Below, in pieces: positions 23,487 to 34,758 of a stretch of DNA of 64,000 nt. The position numbers were made by a program, and so were the translations under genes. Within the stretch, counting starts at the first letter, position 1. Each line of letters starts with the position of its first letter. The notes below the pieces were generated by a model. It worked only from the letters and a program-made list of their open reading frames with translations. It made no database searches and was not told the DNA's origin. This DNA comes from Orychophragmus violaceus (lineage: Eukaryota; Streptophyta; Magnoliopsida; Brassicales; Brassicaceae), in the NCBI GenBank assembly GCA_030180135.1, contig CM058239.1, positions 59,165,246-59,229,245 on the forward strand. The letters run 5' to 3'.

Positions 23487-24502
23487 ATCTCTTCGTGGAC
23501 AGACTTTATCGCTCTTGGGCAGAACTTATCTGTTTATGGGCCTTTTGATTTTGAGACGATTTACTATTGGCCCGATGTATAGAAGGATTTCTATTCCCAC
23601 TTTAACGGCTGGGTCGACACGAAAAGGAAGAGCTGTGAATGGAAATTTATCTCCGCAAATCGTGTCTTTCATCACAACGCTAATAAATAAGCTTAATAAG
23701 CTTGGAAACTTGAGTAATTATTGGTTTTCTAATTTGGAAATGGAATTTTCCCTCACAATTCTCAAACAGATCTTAAAGTTAACTCTTGATCAATGTAAAT
23801 ACATATAACAGGCCATGATCAAATCAAAGCTGTTAGTGTTAGATAGTGAAGACATCTAGAGAATTCATTTTCATAGTGGTGACTAATCTAAAGAATTGCT
23901 TTTTCGTGAGATTAAACTAGCTAACGTTTTAAATTTCACTTCTGCTATATGCAAGCATATGGAACCGATAACACATGGAGATTGTGAAAGATATTTTGAT
24001 TACCATGTTTTATGCCCGACCGAAAGAGAAACTGAAGGTTGGTATCAGTTGCTTCATTTCAGCGTTAATTTGTTACCATGTAGACAGTTACATGGAAACC
24101 GAGTTAAAAAGCTGCTTGAGCTGAGTCTTGCTTGTAGTGACATATTAATACGAAATGCTCTCCTTTCTAACCATGAAAATGTTACCTTATTTCTCTGATC
24201 ATTTTTAATATTCATTCCAAATATTTTGTTTACATGCAGTGAAAAACCTAGGTGGGTTCAACATTGGTTGTCACTTACCAATATATGCATCATCTACTTT
24301 ATATTTTTTAAGATTATAAGTTTTTTCCTAAAACCTTCACATTGAATGCTATTCAGTTTGATACTGAAGTATCCAGTTTTCCCAAGACGGTTAAGAAATG
24401 TTTTGAAATACTTCAACGAGAGCTATCAGCTATGATGACCCAATAATCTTTGTTACTAGAAACGATAAGCCATTGGCTTTTGGCTTTTTGGTTAAAACTA
24501 AT
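23487..24502. other. unassigned stretch, no gene recognised
   Basis: Probably includes the outer part of the Tat-lineage LTR. An open frame of about 100 codons (23896-24198) resembles nothing I recognise. No repeat structure seen. Confidence 0.35.
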
Positions 24503-25124
24503 TGTAACACTTTGCACCCAGCGAACCGGAACGGCGGTGTTAGGACAAACGTCTACGCCCGTAGGCTAGTTGACATGTCCTCCTATTGGTCCCATGAGTC
24601 TTGCGCACGTTTCCTTCTGTTCAAAACTACCAACTCGATCAGTAATATACTTGTGCTACAAGTCCTGAAAGGCAAAAGAAGGAGAAAGGAAGAGGGGTGA
24701 GTAATTGGGGAATTACTCCGTGAAAACGATTTGGACCAACCCAAATCATACGACCCTTGCACGACTTAACGCCTAGCCGAGAATTAAACGGCTGCAAGGA
24801 ATATTATATGATACTTATATAATACACTATATAAACACACAGCAAGCAATAGAAGCATCGTGACCCCCGGGCCCATAGCAGCATAAAGCCCGTACCCGAC
24901 TCAGCCACGACACTAGTTCAAACCACCGGGCCCGTAGAGACATATAGCTCGTACCCAACTTCCACCCGAACTTCACTCACATCATTCCGGCGCGCAGGCC
25001 ACAAATCACTCTGTTGGGAGGGCGCGTCACACCCTCCTCCGACAGCTTTCCGGGCACGTGAATTCCTTCTCGGTATCAGACACGTGCCCCACCACAGAAG
25101 CCCATTACAGGCGCCTAACACAAC
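24503..25124 (-). repeat. LARD 3' LTR, distal part
   Basis: Matches 34774-35412 of the other LTR closely; interrupted by the copia element, whose target duplication is acaac (25120-25124) and tcaac (32433-32437), one mismatch. Confidence 0.85.
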
Positions 25125-25815
25125 TGTTGGGAATGTCCTGAAATCACACTTGTAATCACTCTGGAGATAGTTGTGTTGTCGAGATTAGACATTCATATAA
25201 TACTAGATGGTCATAATGCTTTGCTAGAAACCACTTGTGATATGTGAGTTGTGAACTCATTACTAGTATTATATGAACCTACAGGGTCACACACCTAAGC
25301 AAACTGGATGTACTTCATGTGGGAATGATCATTAATGTAATGATCAATAAATGTGTATTTGATACACATTATATGCGTGTTTTGAGAGTGTGTCGACCGA
25401 CGCTAAAGTAGTGTCGATCGACACATACCTGTGTCGATCGACACAAGAGTTGATCGATTGACTTAATTAGGTTTTACTCGTGCATATATATACGAGATAT
25501 ATGAGACACGAGTTAGAGAGCCGTCAGTCGTAAAAGGAACCTAAAACTCAGAAACAAACACGTGAATCCTAAAGAGATCCGATCTCCCGGCACTAGCATC
25601 CCGGCGGATTCCAGTTTGTGTGCGTGTGGATACCAGTAGAGGCGCAACACTTGAGGCGCTCCTGATCTCGTGTTTCTGACCATATTTCCGCTGTCTGTAT
25701 TCGAGGTAAACACGAGGTACTCTTTAGATTTAAGCAAAACAGTAAACTCGAGATCCGGGCTATGAACTTGCTAGGTTGTTTAATAGAGATTAATCAGCGC
25801 CTAGAAATTCCAACA
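25125..25815 (+). repeat. copia 1 5' LTR
   Basis: 691 bp, TGTTGGGAATGTCC...ATTCCAACA. It holds a four-unit CGATCG array at 25390-25462. The 3' LTR is about 30 bp longer because it has one more array unit. Confidence 0.93.
25390..25462. repeat. CGATCG palindrome array (copia 1 5' LTR)
   Basis: Four units with centres at about 25396, 25417, 25437 and 25457: GTGTCGACCGACGC, two exact GTGTCGATCGACAC, then a decayed TTGATCGATTGAC. Spacing is 20-21 bp. Confidence 0.9.
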
Positions 25816-25816
25816 G

Positions 25817-25828
25817 TGGTATCAGAGC
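25817..25828 (+). promoter_or_regulatory. primer binding site (initiator Met tRNA)
   Basis: TGGTATCAGAGC one base after the 5' LTR, standard for plant copia elements. Confidence 0.93.
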
Positions 25829-25957
25829 CTTAGGGTTTCTGTTCTTGAATCTAGATGCATGTTTAAGTATTTTAATGGTTAAAATCGGATTCATAAGATG
25901 AATTGAAAGGCATGCTAGAATCGATTTTTTTGGAAAAACGATTCAAGGGTTTCGCAC

Positions 25958-26097
25958 TGTGTCGATCGACACCAATCCGGTGTCGATCGACACGCCGTGA
26001 AAACCCTAATTAAAATATTAGGATTTCGATCATCGGATCGAAGATCCCTGAATATCCCACTGTGTCGATCGACACAAATGTTGTGTCGGTCGACACA
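25958..26097. repeat. CGATCG palindrome pairs (copia 1 leader)
   Basis: Two pairs: centres 25965/25986 and 26068/26089, each 21 bp apart, all GTGTCGATCGACAC or GTGTCGGTCGACAC. The first pair is framed by GGGTTTCGCAC and GCCGTGAAAACCC, an outer imperfect inverted repeat. Confidence 0.9.
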
Positions 26098-26149
26098 TGC
26101 CATGCGATTGGATTGAATGGTTAAGATGGTTAAATCGGTTCAATTAGAT

Positions 26150-26370
26150 AAACCGGCTCAATTGGATTGGACCGGTTACCTAGATTGGTTTAAAACCGGT
26201 TTAACTGGTTGATTCCGGTTCAATTGGATTGACCGGTTATCGACCCGGTTCAATCTAATTGAACCGGTTAACCCAATTTGGTTTTTGTTAGGTCATGACG
26301 ACCGACACAAGGAGTTGTGTCGATCGACATGGACCAATAACCGGACCGGTTCAATTCGATTGAACCGGTT
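26150..26370. repeat. CCGGTTCAAT palindrome series
   Basis: Four copies of a 22-23 bp hairpin: 10-base arms CCGGTTCAAT and ATTGAACCGG around three bases. Copies at 26153-26175 (diverged), 26215-26236 (one base lost), 26245-26267 and 26346-26368 (both with perfect arms). Isolated AACCGGTT-type motifs lie between them. Confidence 0.88.
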
Positions 26371-26463
26371 AAGGAGATTCGATTCCGGTATGACCGGTTA
26401 TTGAAGTCCGGTTTGAGTAGGGTGGTGTCGACCGACACAAATGGTTGATGTCGATCGACACAC
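26293..26463. repeat. CGATCG palindrome pairs (copia 1 leader, second block)
   Basis: Two more pairs with centres 26301/26323 and 26431/26454, spacing 22 and 23 bp, each with one CGACCG and one CGATCG core. Confidence 0.88.
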
Positions 26464-27017
26464 TACTCGCAAATCTGGTTGTTGAACCTGAAATTTGCAG
26501 AACCAAACCAAGATAAATCTTTTTATTATAATAATTAAAACTAAGTAAAATTAGTTGTTTTAATAAATTACAATCCTTCTAAGATACATATATGATATGT
26601 ATATTGGATTAAAAGTTCCGTTCCTCAACTAAATATCAAGTATATTTAGATGTCTTTCCAATCTTGTCAACTGTCAAGACTTTTTTTTATTGTGCGATAG
26701 ACTTGCAGTGCGAGGTGTCCACAATTACATGAGTAAGGCAGTAGGTAATCGTGTTGATGATTTTACAATGCAAGACATCAGCAATTACATGACTTAAGAG
26801 ATTGGTTTACTTGACTGGGCCATCAAAATCGTTTTGGGCCCGGGGACATCAGGTGGATTGGGCATAAGATGTCAATCCACAACCAAGAGTTATATTGGAT
26901 ATAACTAGCAAGTTGTTGCTTACCTAGATAGCTAAAATTTGGGTGATAGCCAGTGGCTCACTCAAGTTAGTGAAGTATGGGTCTTGGATCATTATATTCA
27001 TTTGAGGAAACATTGTC

Positions 27018-27962
27018 TTGAATATAATGCTAGTTTTCTTAATAGTTAAGATTTCTCATTTCTTGAACATCATAACTAAACCTCTCTTGTTTTCAGCTGT
27101 GTCTAGCACAAACCATCATAACAATTTCTCCCTGCGATCCGTCCTTGAGAAGGACAAGTTAAATGGATCCAATTTTCTTGAATGGTATCGGAACTTGAGA
27201 ATTGTTCTCAAACAGGAGAAGAAGGACTATGTCCTTGAGAAAGTTCTCCCCAAAAAGTACCGAGCCAATGCCTGGCATTCAGATAAGGATGCTTGTGATA
27301 AGCATTCTAATGATGTGGTCGATGTGTGTTGTCTCATGTTGGCTACCATGAACTCGGACTTGCAAAAGCAATATGAGTACGTGGAGTCGCCAATAGAGAT
27401 GATCAATGGCCTGAAAAGTATGTTTCAGGAGCAGGCACGAACTCAGAGATACCAGACAGTTAAGTCTCTAATTGAGTGCAAGCTACCAAAGGAAGAACCA
27501 GTTAGTCCTCATGTCATAAAGATGATGGGTTATATTGATAACCTGGGGAAACTGGATTGTCCCATTAGCCAAGAGTTGGCTACTGACATCATTCTGCAGT
27601 CACTGCCGTCAAGCTATGATCAGTTTGTTATGAACTATAACATGAACAACTTGACAAAGACTTTGATTGAGTTGCATGGGATGCTCAAAACTGCTGAACC
27701 TAAAATCAAGAAGGACACCCCAAATGTCCTTATGGTACAAAAGGGTAAAAAGTTTAAGAAACTTGGTAAGACCAAAGGTGATGGCAAGACGAGCTCGATT
27801 GTGAATCCAAGCGAGTCTAACCATGCTCCTAAGGTTAAACCTGGTCCTTCTAAAGATGATAAGTGCCATTATTGTAATGGTTATGGGCATTTGAAAAGAA
27901 ATTGCAAGAAATTCCTGGAAGATTATGAGAAGTTGAAGAAGACGTACGAGACTTCTTCTTGA
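27018..27962 (+). CDS. copia 1 gag
   Basis: Capsid/nucleocapsid of copia 1, 314 codons as an open frame. The first ~30 residues are hydrophobic and probably leader, since family similarity begins at NNFSLRSVLEKDKLNGSNF. It contains the UBN2/retrotran_gag region with VCCLMLATMNSDLQKQYEYV and GYIDNLGKLDCPISQELATD, a basic stretch, and a CCHC knuckle CHYCNGYGHLKRNC (27868-27909). The frame then meets a TGA (27960-27962) that cuts gag from the protease; in element 2 this point reads through. Intact as gag, but the element cannot make pol from it. Confidence 0.85.
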   Translation: MNIMLVFLIVKISHFLNIITKPLLFSAVSSTNHHNNFSLRSVLEKDKLNGSNFLEWYRNLRIVLKQEKKDYVLEKVLPKKYRANAWHSDKDACDKHSNDVVDVCCLMLATMNSDLQKQYEYVESPIEMINGLKSMFQEQARTQRYQTVKSLIECKLPKEEPVSPHVIKMMGYIDNLGKLDCPISQELATDIILQSLPSSYDQFVMNYNMNNLTKTLIELHGMLKTAEPKIKKDTPNVLMVQKGKKFKKLGKTKGDGKTSSIVNPSESNHAPKVKPGPSKDDKCHYCNGYGHLKRNCKKFLEDYEKLKKTYETSS

Positions 27963-28566
27963 GGTATTTATGTTATAGAAGTAAATGTTACTTCTTATGG
28001 TTCTACTTATTGGGTATTGAATACCAGCTGTGGTGCTCATATTTTGTGAAAATATGCAGGGCCTGAGCAACAGTAGGACTATGGAGAAAGGACAAGTGGA
28101 CCTGCGCGGTGGAAATGGAGCAAGAGTTGCTGCATTTGCTGTAGGAACATTTTATTTGTCTTTATCTTCTGGCATGGTTTTTTGAACTTAAGAACTACTA
28201 CTATGTACCTGCTATAAGCAGAAATATTATTTCTATTCCTTGTTTGGATATGAAAGGATATCAGTTTTCAAATTAAGAATAAGTGTTATTCATTTGATTA
28301 CAATGATATGTTTTATAGTAGCAGTCCATTAGAGAATGAACCTTATGTTCTAAACCAAAACGTGCCTAACTATAACATTAGTACCAAGAGATTCAAATCA
28401 AATGATACGAATCAAGCTTTTCTCTGGCATTGTCGTTTGGGCCACATAAATGAGAGCGGATTCAGAAGCTCCATAGTGTTGGACTTTGGGCTCAATTGAT
28501 TATGAATCACGTGAGAAATGCGAACCTTGTTTATTAGGTAAAACGACAAAGGCCCCTTTCAACAAA

Positions 28567-28624
28567 GGTAGTGTCGATCGACACAAGATGTGTATCGATC
28601 GACACAGGTTGCGAACGAACAAAA
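28567..28624. repeat. CGATCG pair inserted in integrase
   Basis: Centres 28577 and 28598, 21 bp apart. Compared with element 2 (about 62740 on the minus strand), 53 net extra bases lie between 'TTCAACAAA' and 'TGAAAG'. AACAAA occurs on both sides of the extra sequence (28561-28566 and 28617-28622). Confidence 0.85.
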
Positions 28625-29410
28625 TGAAAGGGCCAGAGGCTTATTGGGCTTTATACATACGGATGTATATGGCCCGATGAGCACTAGTGCTAGAGGAAAC
28701 TTTCAGTACTTCATTACCTTTACTGATATTTCAGTAATGAGACATAAGTCGGAATCTTTTGAAAAGTTCAAAGAGTTCCAGAATGAAGTACATAATAAAT
28801 TTGGCAAAAGTATTAAAGCTCTACGATGAGATCATGGAGGTGAATACTTAAGTCAAGAATTTAGTGATCATCTGAGGGATTGTGAAATTGTTTCACAATT
28901 CACTCCTCCTGAATCGGACTTTATTAGATATGGTTCGATCAATGATGAGTCACTTAGATCTTCCATTATCCTTCTAAGAATACGCTCTAAGACACCGCAT
29001 GAGATGTGGACTGGAAATGTTCCTAATTTGTCTTTCATGAAGATTTGGGGTTGTGAGGCTTATATAAAACGTTTAATCTCTGATAAGCTCACATCCAAAT
29101 CCGATGAATGCTACTTCGTTGGTTATCCTAAGGAGACCAAGGCATGTTACTTTTACAACCGGTCCGAGAACAAAATGTTTGTTGCTCGGAACTGTGTTTT
29201 TCTTGAGAAAGATTTTCTTTCCAAAAACAGTGGGAGTAAATGTACAACTCGAAGATATTCGAAAATCACAGGAGGCTGCTCAACCTGAGGAGGAAGAACA
29301 GCAGTTGGATCTACAAAGAGTTGTAGAACCTGCACCTGTGGTGCTTGAAGTTTGCAAAAGATCTGGTGAATGTATATTCGATATACATTCAAATGGCGAG
29401 TTTCTGAGGA

Positions 29411-29466
29411 AGTGTCGATCGACACAAAGGTGTATCGATCGACACAAAGGTGTATCGATCGACACA
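29411..29466. repeat. CGATCG triple array
   Basis: Three units with centres 29418, 29438, 29458, exactly 20 bp apart: GTGTCGATCGACACAAAG and two GTGTATCGATCGACACA. It lies in an LTR-like fragment (about 29380-29590) inserted in copia 1 pol; pol sequence near 'gaagtttgcaaaagatctg' recurs diverged after it. Confidence 0.9.
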
Positions 29467-29627
29467 GATCGCGAACCAAAATATTGATTTTGGTTTATGA
29501 CTTAATTAACTACGGTTTAAATCTTGGTTAATTAGGTCGTGGTAAAAGTCGATATATATGAGATATGTGTGCGACTTTTACACAAACCTGAAGCTCGCAG
29601 ATCCGAAAGGATCCGTCACGAACACTT

Positions 29628-30363
29628 TGTTGGAACTTCGAGCCAATTCTACCAGATTCAGAATCCTCGCGAGTTCCAGATAGCCTAGGATCTAGGGTCT
29701 AGTTAATTGAATCATGGATAGATCTAGCGTTTACCTTGTTCTGGCAGCGGAATAGGGTCAGGCAAACGAGATCTCTGGAGCGCCTCAGATGCTGCGCCTC
29801 TACTGATAGTCCACACGCACACAAGCTGGAATCCGCCGGGATGCTAGTACCGGGGCTCGGATCTCCTGGGAACTCAGTTTCTTGAGGTTTCTGTGTTTTT
29901 CTCTCAGAGAAAAGGTGTCTTAGGCGGCTCGTTAGAACTATGTCACGTCGAGTCTATAAACATGTTTATATATTGACCTCGAGGTGAACCGAAACTTCAG
30001 TTTCAGTTTCGCCCTTGTGTCGACCGACACACTTAGTGGTGTCGATCGACACACGTCCTGTATCGACCGACGCACCCAATGGTGTCGATCGATACACCTC
30101 TTTGAAACTTATATTCGATGTGTATCCAATACACATCGACCAGACCATATGCCAATGATCAATCCCATACGAAGTATATCCAACTTGCTTAGGTGTGTGA
30201 CCCTGTAGGTTCACACGATACTGGAAATGAGTCACAACTCATTTGTCATAAGCGGTTTCTAGCAAAACATTATGACTACCCAGTATCACATGAATTGTCC
30301 GATCAAGACAATACAACTATCTCCTGAGTGAGTACAATGTGATTTCAGGACATAATCCCAACA
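29628..30363 (-). mobile_element. reversed solo LTR of a related copia
   Basis: About 736 bp; on the minus strand it starts TGTTGGGATTATGTCC and ends GAAGTTCCAACA. Flanks cactt (29623-29627) and ccctt (30364-30368) look like a target duplication with one mismatch. On either side the pol sequence continues (ATCCGTCACGAAC before, ATCATTGAAAGTGACGGACC after), so it is a clean insertion followed by LTR-LTR recombination. Related to the copia 2 LTR. It carries four CGATCG-type units. Confidence 0.85.
30016..30097. repeat. CGATCG palindrome array (solo LTR)
   Basis: Four units with centres 30023, 30045, 30066, 30088 (spacing 21-22 bp), alternating CGACCG and CGATCG cores. Confidence 0.9.
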
Positions 30364-30920
30364 CCCTTAACCAATTGCCGTGATCTATTGATCATTGAAA
30401 GTGACGGACCTGCGAATTGAAGCAAGCATCTCGGAGTTGGAATCTTCATTTTGATGAAGCAGTCAAAATGTTTGACTTCATCAGGAACGAAGAGGAACCA
30501 TGTGTTTACAAGATGACTAGTGGGAGCGCAGTTGCATTTCTAGTATTGTATGTTGATAACATACTGCTTCTCGGAAATGAAATTCCATTGTTTCAGTCTA
30601 TTAAGACTTGACTCGAAAGTTGTTTTTCGATGAAAAATATGGGAGAAACCGTAAACATTCTTGGAATAAGAATCTATAGAGATAGATTGGACAAGCTAAT
30701 TGGATTGTGTCAAGATGCTTATATTGATAAGGTATTGCACAGGTCCAATATGCATGATTCCAAGAAGGGCTTCATGCCAATGACACTTGGCATTACTCTT
30801 AGGAAGACGCAGTGTCCCTCGACACACGCTGAGCAAGAGCGAATGAGGTTCAGACAACTGCTACAGGCATTAGATGTCTTAAGATGTGATCTTAATTTTA
30901 GTGGGAGTTGTTGTTGTTAA

Positions 30921-31711
30921 TTTAGTTGTGATATGATGTTCGTGTAAACATAATTTGATTATGATAATGAACTCTGACATCAGTATTATTTAATCGGGTT
31001 ATTAAATAATAGTCCCACAGTGATTTATGACATTTTATAGGTCATAAAGTATGTGACTTGATCATGAAACCCTATAAGTGATAAATAACATAAATTATGT
31101 TGGTCCCTGGTCAAGGTTGTTAAAGTGGGACATTAACAACCGCATAAGACTAGTATGTGAGGTGACTGATGACTAAGTTTCATGGAATCATTAATAAGAG
31201 TTTTAAAGTCAACCACATAGATATGTGTTGGAGAACACAGGATCGGACATGACCCACTAATGAGAACTCTACGAGATAGTTATATAAGTGTCATGAGAGT
31301 TTTCATTACGACTATAGAGTATAGTCCTTAGACCTGAGTTCATCATGTTTTCTTACATATGAATTGGTCCGCTTTAACCTTGTCAAATGTCAGCCGTAAC
31401 TGGTGACTATAAAGGCATTGATTGGGCGTATCATGAAGTGTGTTAAGGAACAGGGATGAACAAGATGGGATTTGTCCCTCCTATATAACAGGAGATAAAT
31501 ATCTCAGGGCCCATCGAAGATTTGATACTTAGAAATGTGTGGCCACACTCAAACGAGGTGATTGTCAGTCGTTTGTCTTGTCAGTATAAATCGGAGTTCG
31601 ATGAACATGATATTGGCTTAATAAGGATGACACAGATCTTGCCTTATGCCAGATCGAGATATAGTGATGAAGGGATTATGGGAATAGATGATTCCAGTAC
31701 AAGTGGGAGAT
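30921..31711 (+). other. conserved copia 3' non-coding region
   Basis: About 790 bp between the pol remnant and the 3' LTR with no open frame of note. It aligns along most of its length with the reverse complement of 59403-60232 in copia 2, for example 'gactatagagtatagtcc' and 'ttcatcatg'. It ends with purine tract AAGTGGGAGAT before the LTR. Confidence 0.8.
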
Positions 31712-32432
31712 TGTTGGGAATGTCCTGAAATCACACTTGTAATCACTCTGTAGATAGTTGTGTTGTCGAGATTAGACATTCATACAATACTAGATGATCA
31801 TAATGCTTTGCTAGAAACCACTTGTGATATGTGAGTTGTGAACTCATTACTAGTATTATATGAACCTACAGGGTCACACTCCTAAGAAAACTGGATGTAC
31901 TTCATGTGGGAATGATCATTAATGTAATGATCAATAAATGTGTATTTGATACACATTTATATGCGTGTTTTGAGAGTGTGTCGACCGACGCTAAAGTAGT
32001 GTCGATCGACACAAGAGTCTAATTGGTGTGTGTCGATCGACACATACCGGTGTCGATCGACACAAGATTTGATCGATTGACTTAATTAGGTTTTACTCGT
32101 GCATATATATACGAGATATATGAGACACGAGTTAGAGAGCCGTCAGTCGTAAAAGGAACCTAAAACTCAGAAACAAACACGTGAATCCTAAAGAGATCCG
32201 ATCTCCCGGCACTAGAATCCCGGCGGATTCGAGTGTGTGCGTGTGGATACCAGTAGAGGCGCAGCACTTGAGGCGCTCCTGATCTCGTGTTCCTGACCAT
32301 ATTTCCACTGCCTGTATTCGAGGTAAACACGAGGTACTCTTTAGATTTAAGCAAAACAGTAAACTCGAGATCCGGGCTATGAACTTGCTAGGTTATTTAA
32401 TAGACATTAATCAGCGCCTAGAAATTCCAACA
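31712..32432 (+). repeat. copia 1 3' LTR
   Basis: 721 bp, TGTTGGGAATGTCC...ATTCCAACA, closely matching the 5' LTR apart from a handful of substitutions and the extra array unit. Confidence 0.93.
31979..32081. repeat. CGATCG palindrome array (copia 1 3' LTR)
   Basis: Five units with centres 31984, 32005, 32036, 32056, 32076 against four in the 5' LTR; the extra unit brings the segment 'aagagtctaattggtgtg'. Confidence 0.9.
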
Positions 32433-32437
32433 TCAAC

Positions 32438-33726
32438 TAACTCACACATCACCACACAAGTTTCTGGTTCACAGCCCTATCCGTTTTAACATTCCATCTA
32501 GGTTCTCAATCAGCACGCAATGCAGGTCGGTTATCGCAAGTCACAGAACACCCAAGAACATCTAACAACCTAACTTCATTATCAATTCACAAGGCAAGAT
32601 AGTTTATATATATATGTGTGTATAGATATACATAGAGGTATACAAATAGTTTAGTTGTTAATTCATATGCTTCTTATAACCCTAGCGGTACTATATTCCA
32701 TCATCAACACTTAGCACGCAACAAGAAACGAAGCCAATTCAATCCTAACCTAGACATCACGAAGCACAACAGTACGCATGACTCAAATTAGGACAAACCG
32801 CCTCACCTTGGCCAAAGAAGGGAAAAAGCGCAAATTGGGTATTCCAATTGTCCAAACGGATTTTAGATCTGGAAAGAGCACGGAAAATAAGTGAGATAGG
32901 CTTTCGTTTTGCTCGGATTGGGTTAAGGACGATCTTGTTATGGTCAATTAAAGTTAACCAGCCCAAACCAGATTAAACTGAACCAAACCGGTCAACCCGA
33001 CACAAACCGGTCAACCCGACCCGACCCGGTCAACCTAACCGACCCGGTCAAACCGAACCAACCCGGTCAATACGAACCGACCCGGTAAACCCGACCCCAG
33101 CTAAACCGGGAAATTGGAAATTGAATTGGACAAAACCAAATACAGATTCGTCATGAACATACACATTTTAGAAAATAGATCATAACTTCCAAACGATAAG
33201 TCGGAATTAGGCGATTCTTACCTTTCTGGAAAGCTACGATCGAGGGCTTTCCAAAGACATATTGTGAGTTCCGTGGTTCCTTACGGATCAACGGGAAAAC
33301 GCGATTCAATAATTCATCCAGGATTGATCTGATCTTAGATCTGCGTTTGGAAAAGTGTTAGATCTAAGAAACGAGAGTAGATCTCAGATCTAACACCACA
33401 GAGGATCAGATCTAGGAAAGGGAAAGAAGAAAAGGAGGAAAATCAATGGAGGACAAAGAATCACTTATCCCGGGAGAAGAACGAAGAGAGATCCATGGAA
33501 GAGAAGGGAAGATCGGACGGAGGTGACTCACCGGAGATGGCTGGCGACGGCTGATGACTCAACGGACGAGCAGGGCTTCACCGTAGAACTCCACATGCCT
33601 CATCTCTGCCTCTATTTATAAGAAAAGAGAGGAAACCCTAGGGTTTTTGGAATAGGCTAATGGGCTTTTTGGGCTTTTCTTCTTCTTTTTATAATTTTTT
33701 AATGGGGCTGGTTTGAGTATGTTATA
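32438..33726 (-). repeat. LARD 3' LTR, proximal part
   Basis: Continues the LTR after the copia. Includes a CCGGTCAACCCGACC-rich stretch at 32980-33105 and ends ...GAGTATGTTATA beside the purine tract. Matches 35413-36768. Confidence 0.85.
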
Positions 33727-34758
33727 ATTCTCCCCCCTTGAAAAGAATTCGTTCCGAATTATGAGACGTACGGTTGTCCGGACGTCTCAGGACTCAAAGG
33801 CACGATTCTCTTCGAGGTACGAAGACTTGTACTGGTAAGATTCGAACGGGGTGACACGAGAAATGGTGTGAAAGCTCACACTCAAGGGAGATCTTGCTGA
33901 ACAGGATAAACAGAACACGAAAAGCACATTGAAGGAAGGAGCGAACCCTTGCGAAGTTACTCCCTTCTTCTTGGAATCCAAGGAATGGTAGGAAAAGAGG
34001 ATGAGTAAGGAGTTGGGATTCCAAACCGTACACCCATAAACCCTTCTGGCCTTGGACGATCGCTTGACCAACAATCAAACAAGAACATGATCAAAAGACT
34101 ATCCTTAGTCGGGCTTAGAGATGTTAGCGGATGGCATCCGACAACTTCTACTTACTCAACACTATTCCCTAGTCCAAGGAAAAGGGGAAAAATTAGCTAG
34201 GATTCACCATGCGGAAATCACATGGGAAGGAAGGATTAGAATCCGAAAGAAGGAAAAAGGAATTGAACTTGAAATTCCACGGAATATCTCCTTCGATTCG
34301 CCTCGGGAACTCCACTCGAAATGCCTCATGAACTCTCTAATGAACGCCACTACATACTTGTCGCCTTTCCGCACACTGCTAGGCTTCCACACCGGACATC
34401 ATCAATTCCAATGGGCACCTCTGTGACATCTACTACCCAGAAGGCATACACCACAACATACATCTCAACATACACCTCCGTTGGTGTACATCCTGACATA
34501 CATCTTGGCACACAACTTAAGGGAAATTGATTCCATTAAGGTCTAAGGAAGCAACCCCAAACTGCACGGAAAATCTAACTAGACTAGAACTATATAGAAG
34601 AAGTCACATACCACTCTAGTTGGTGGTTTGAAAATACTTTCGCAAATTTTGTTGGGTACCACTAAACTTTGGCAAACACTTTTCGAAAACGGAAATAAGA
34701 TTTTAAGAAAACGATAGAAGCTGATCCCTCAGGGCGGCACTTAGGGACCTTAACCCAG
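33727..34758 (-). other. LARD non-coding interior
   Basis: About 1 kb between LTR and primer site. Short open frames exist but none resembles gag or pol. It probably holds packaging and dimerisation signals, which I cannot point to. Confidence 0.6.

Larger units (their letters stand above)
27963..30920 (+). pseudogene. copia 1 pol, heavily decayed
   Basis: Protease reads WVLNTSCGAH (about 28010-28040) where element 2 has WVLDTGCGAH, so the catalytic Asp-Thr-Gly is lost. GAG-pre-integrase (FLWHCRLGHINE, about 28420-28455) and integrase pieces follow to about 29240 (SFMKIWGCEAYIKRLISDKL). The integrase start is interrupted at 28570 by a CGATCG pair. The RT remnant at 30417-30611 has YVDNILLLGN (Asp to Asn in YVDD), continuing to KGFMPMTLGITL. 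RNase H is deleted: the frame jumps from the start of that region to the last few codons at about 30870-30900. A solo LTR and an LTR fragment lie in between. Not functional. Confidence 0.85.
25125..32432 (+). mobile_element. Ty1/copia element 1
   Basis: 7.3 kb, plus strand: 5' LTR 25125-25815, primer site 25817-25828, palindrome-rich leader, gag, decayed pol, conserved 3' non-coding region, 3' LTR 31712-32432. It has TG...CA LTR ends and a near-perfect 5-bp duplication. The pol carries a reversed solo LTR (29628-30363), an LTR-like fragment near 29380-29590, a CGATCG insertion at 28570 and a large deletion of RT/RNase H. Same family as copia element 2 at 58795-64000, which serves as the intact comparison. 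Confidence 0.92.

Noticed and set aside
23896..24198. 100-codon plus-strand frame as a gene
   Set aside because: No recognised motif, no supporting context, surrounded by decayed repeats.
25390..32081. CGATCG arrays as a CRISPR array
   Set aside because: Units are self-palindromic with 5-8 bp between them, there are no spacers of constant length, and the context is plant retrotransposons.
34121..34530. Open frames in the LARD interior
   Set aside because: Short, overlapping on both strands, no gag or pol motifs.
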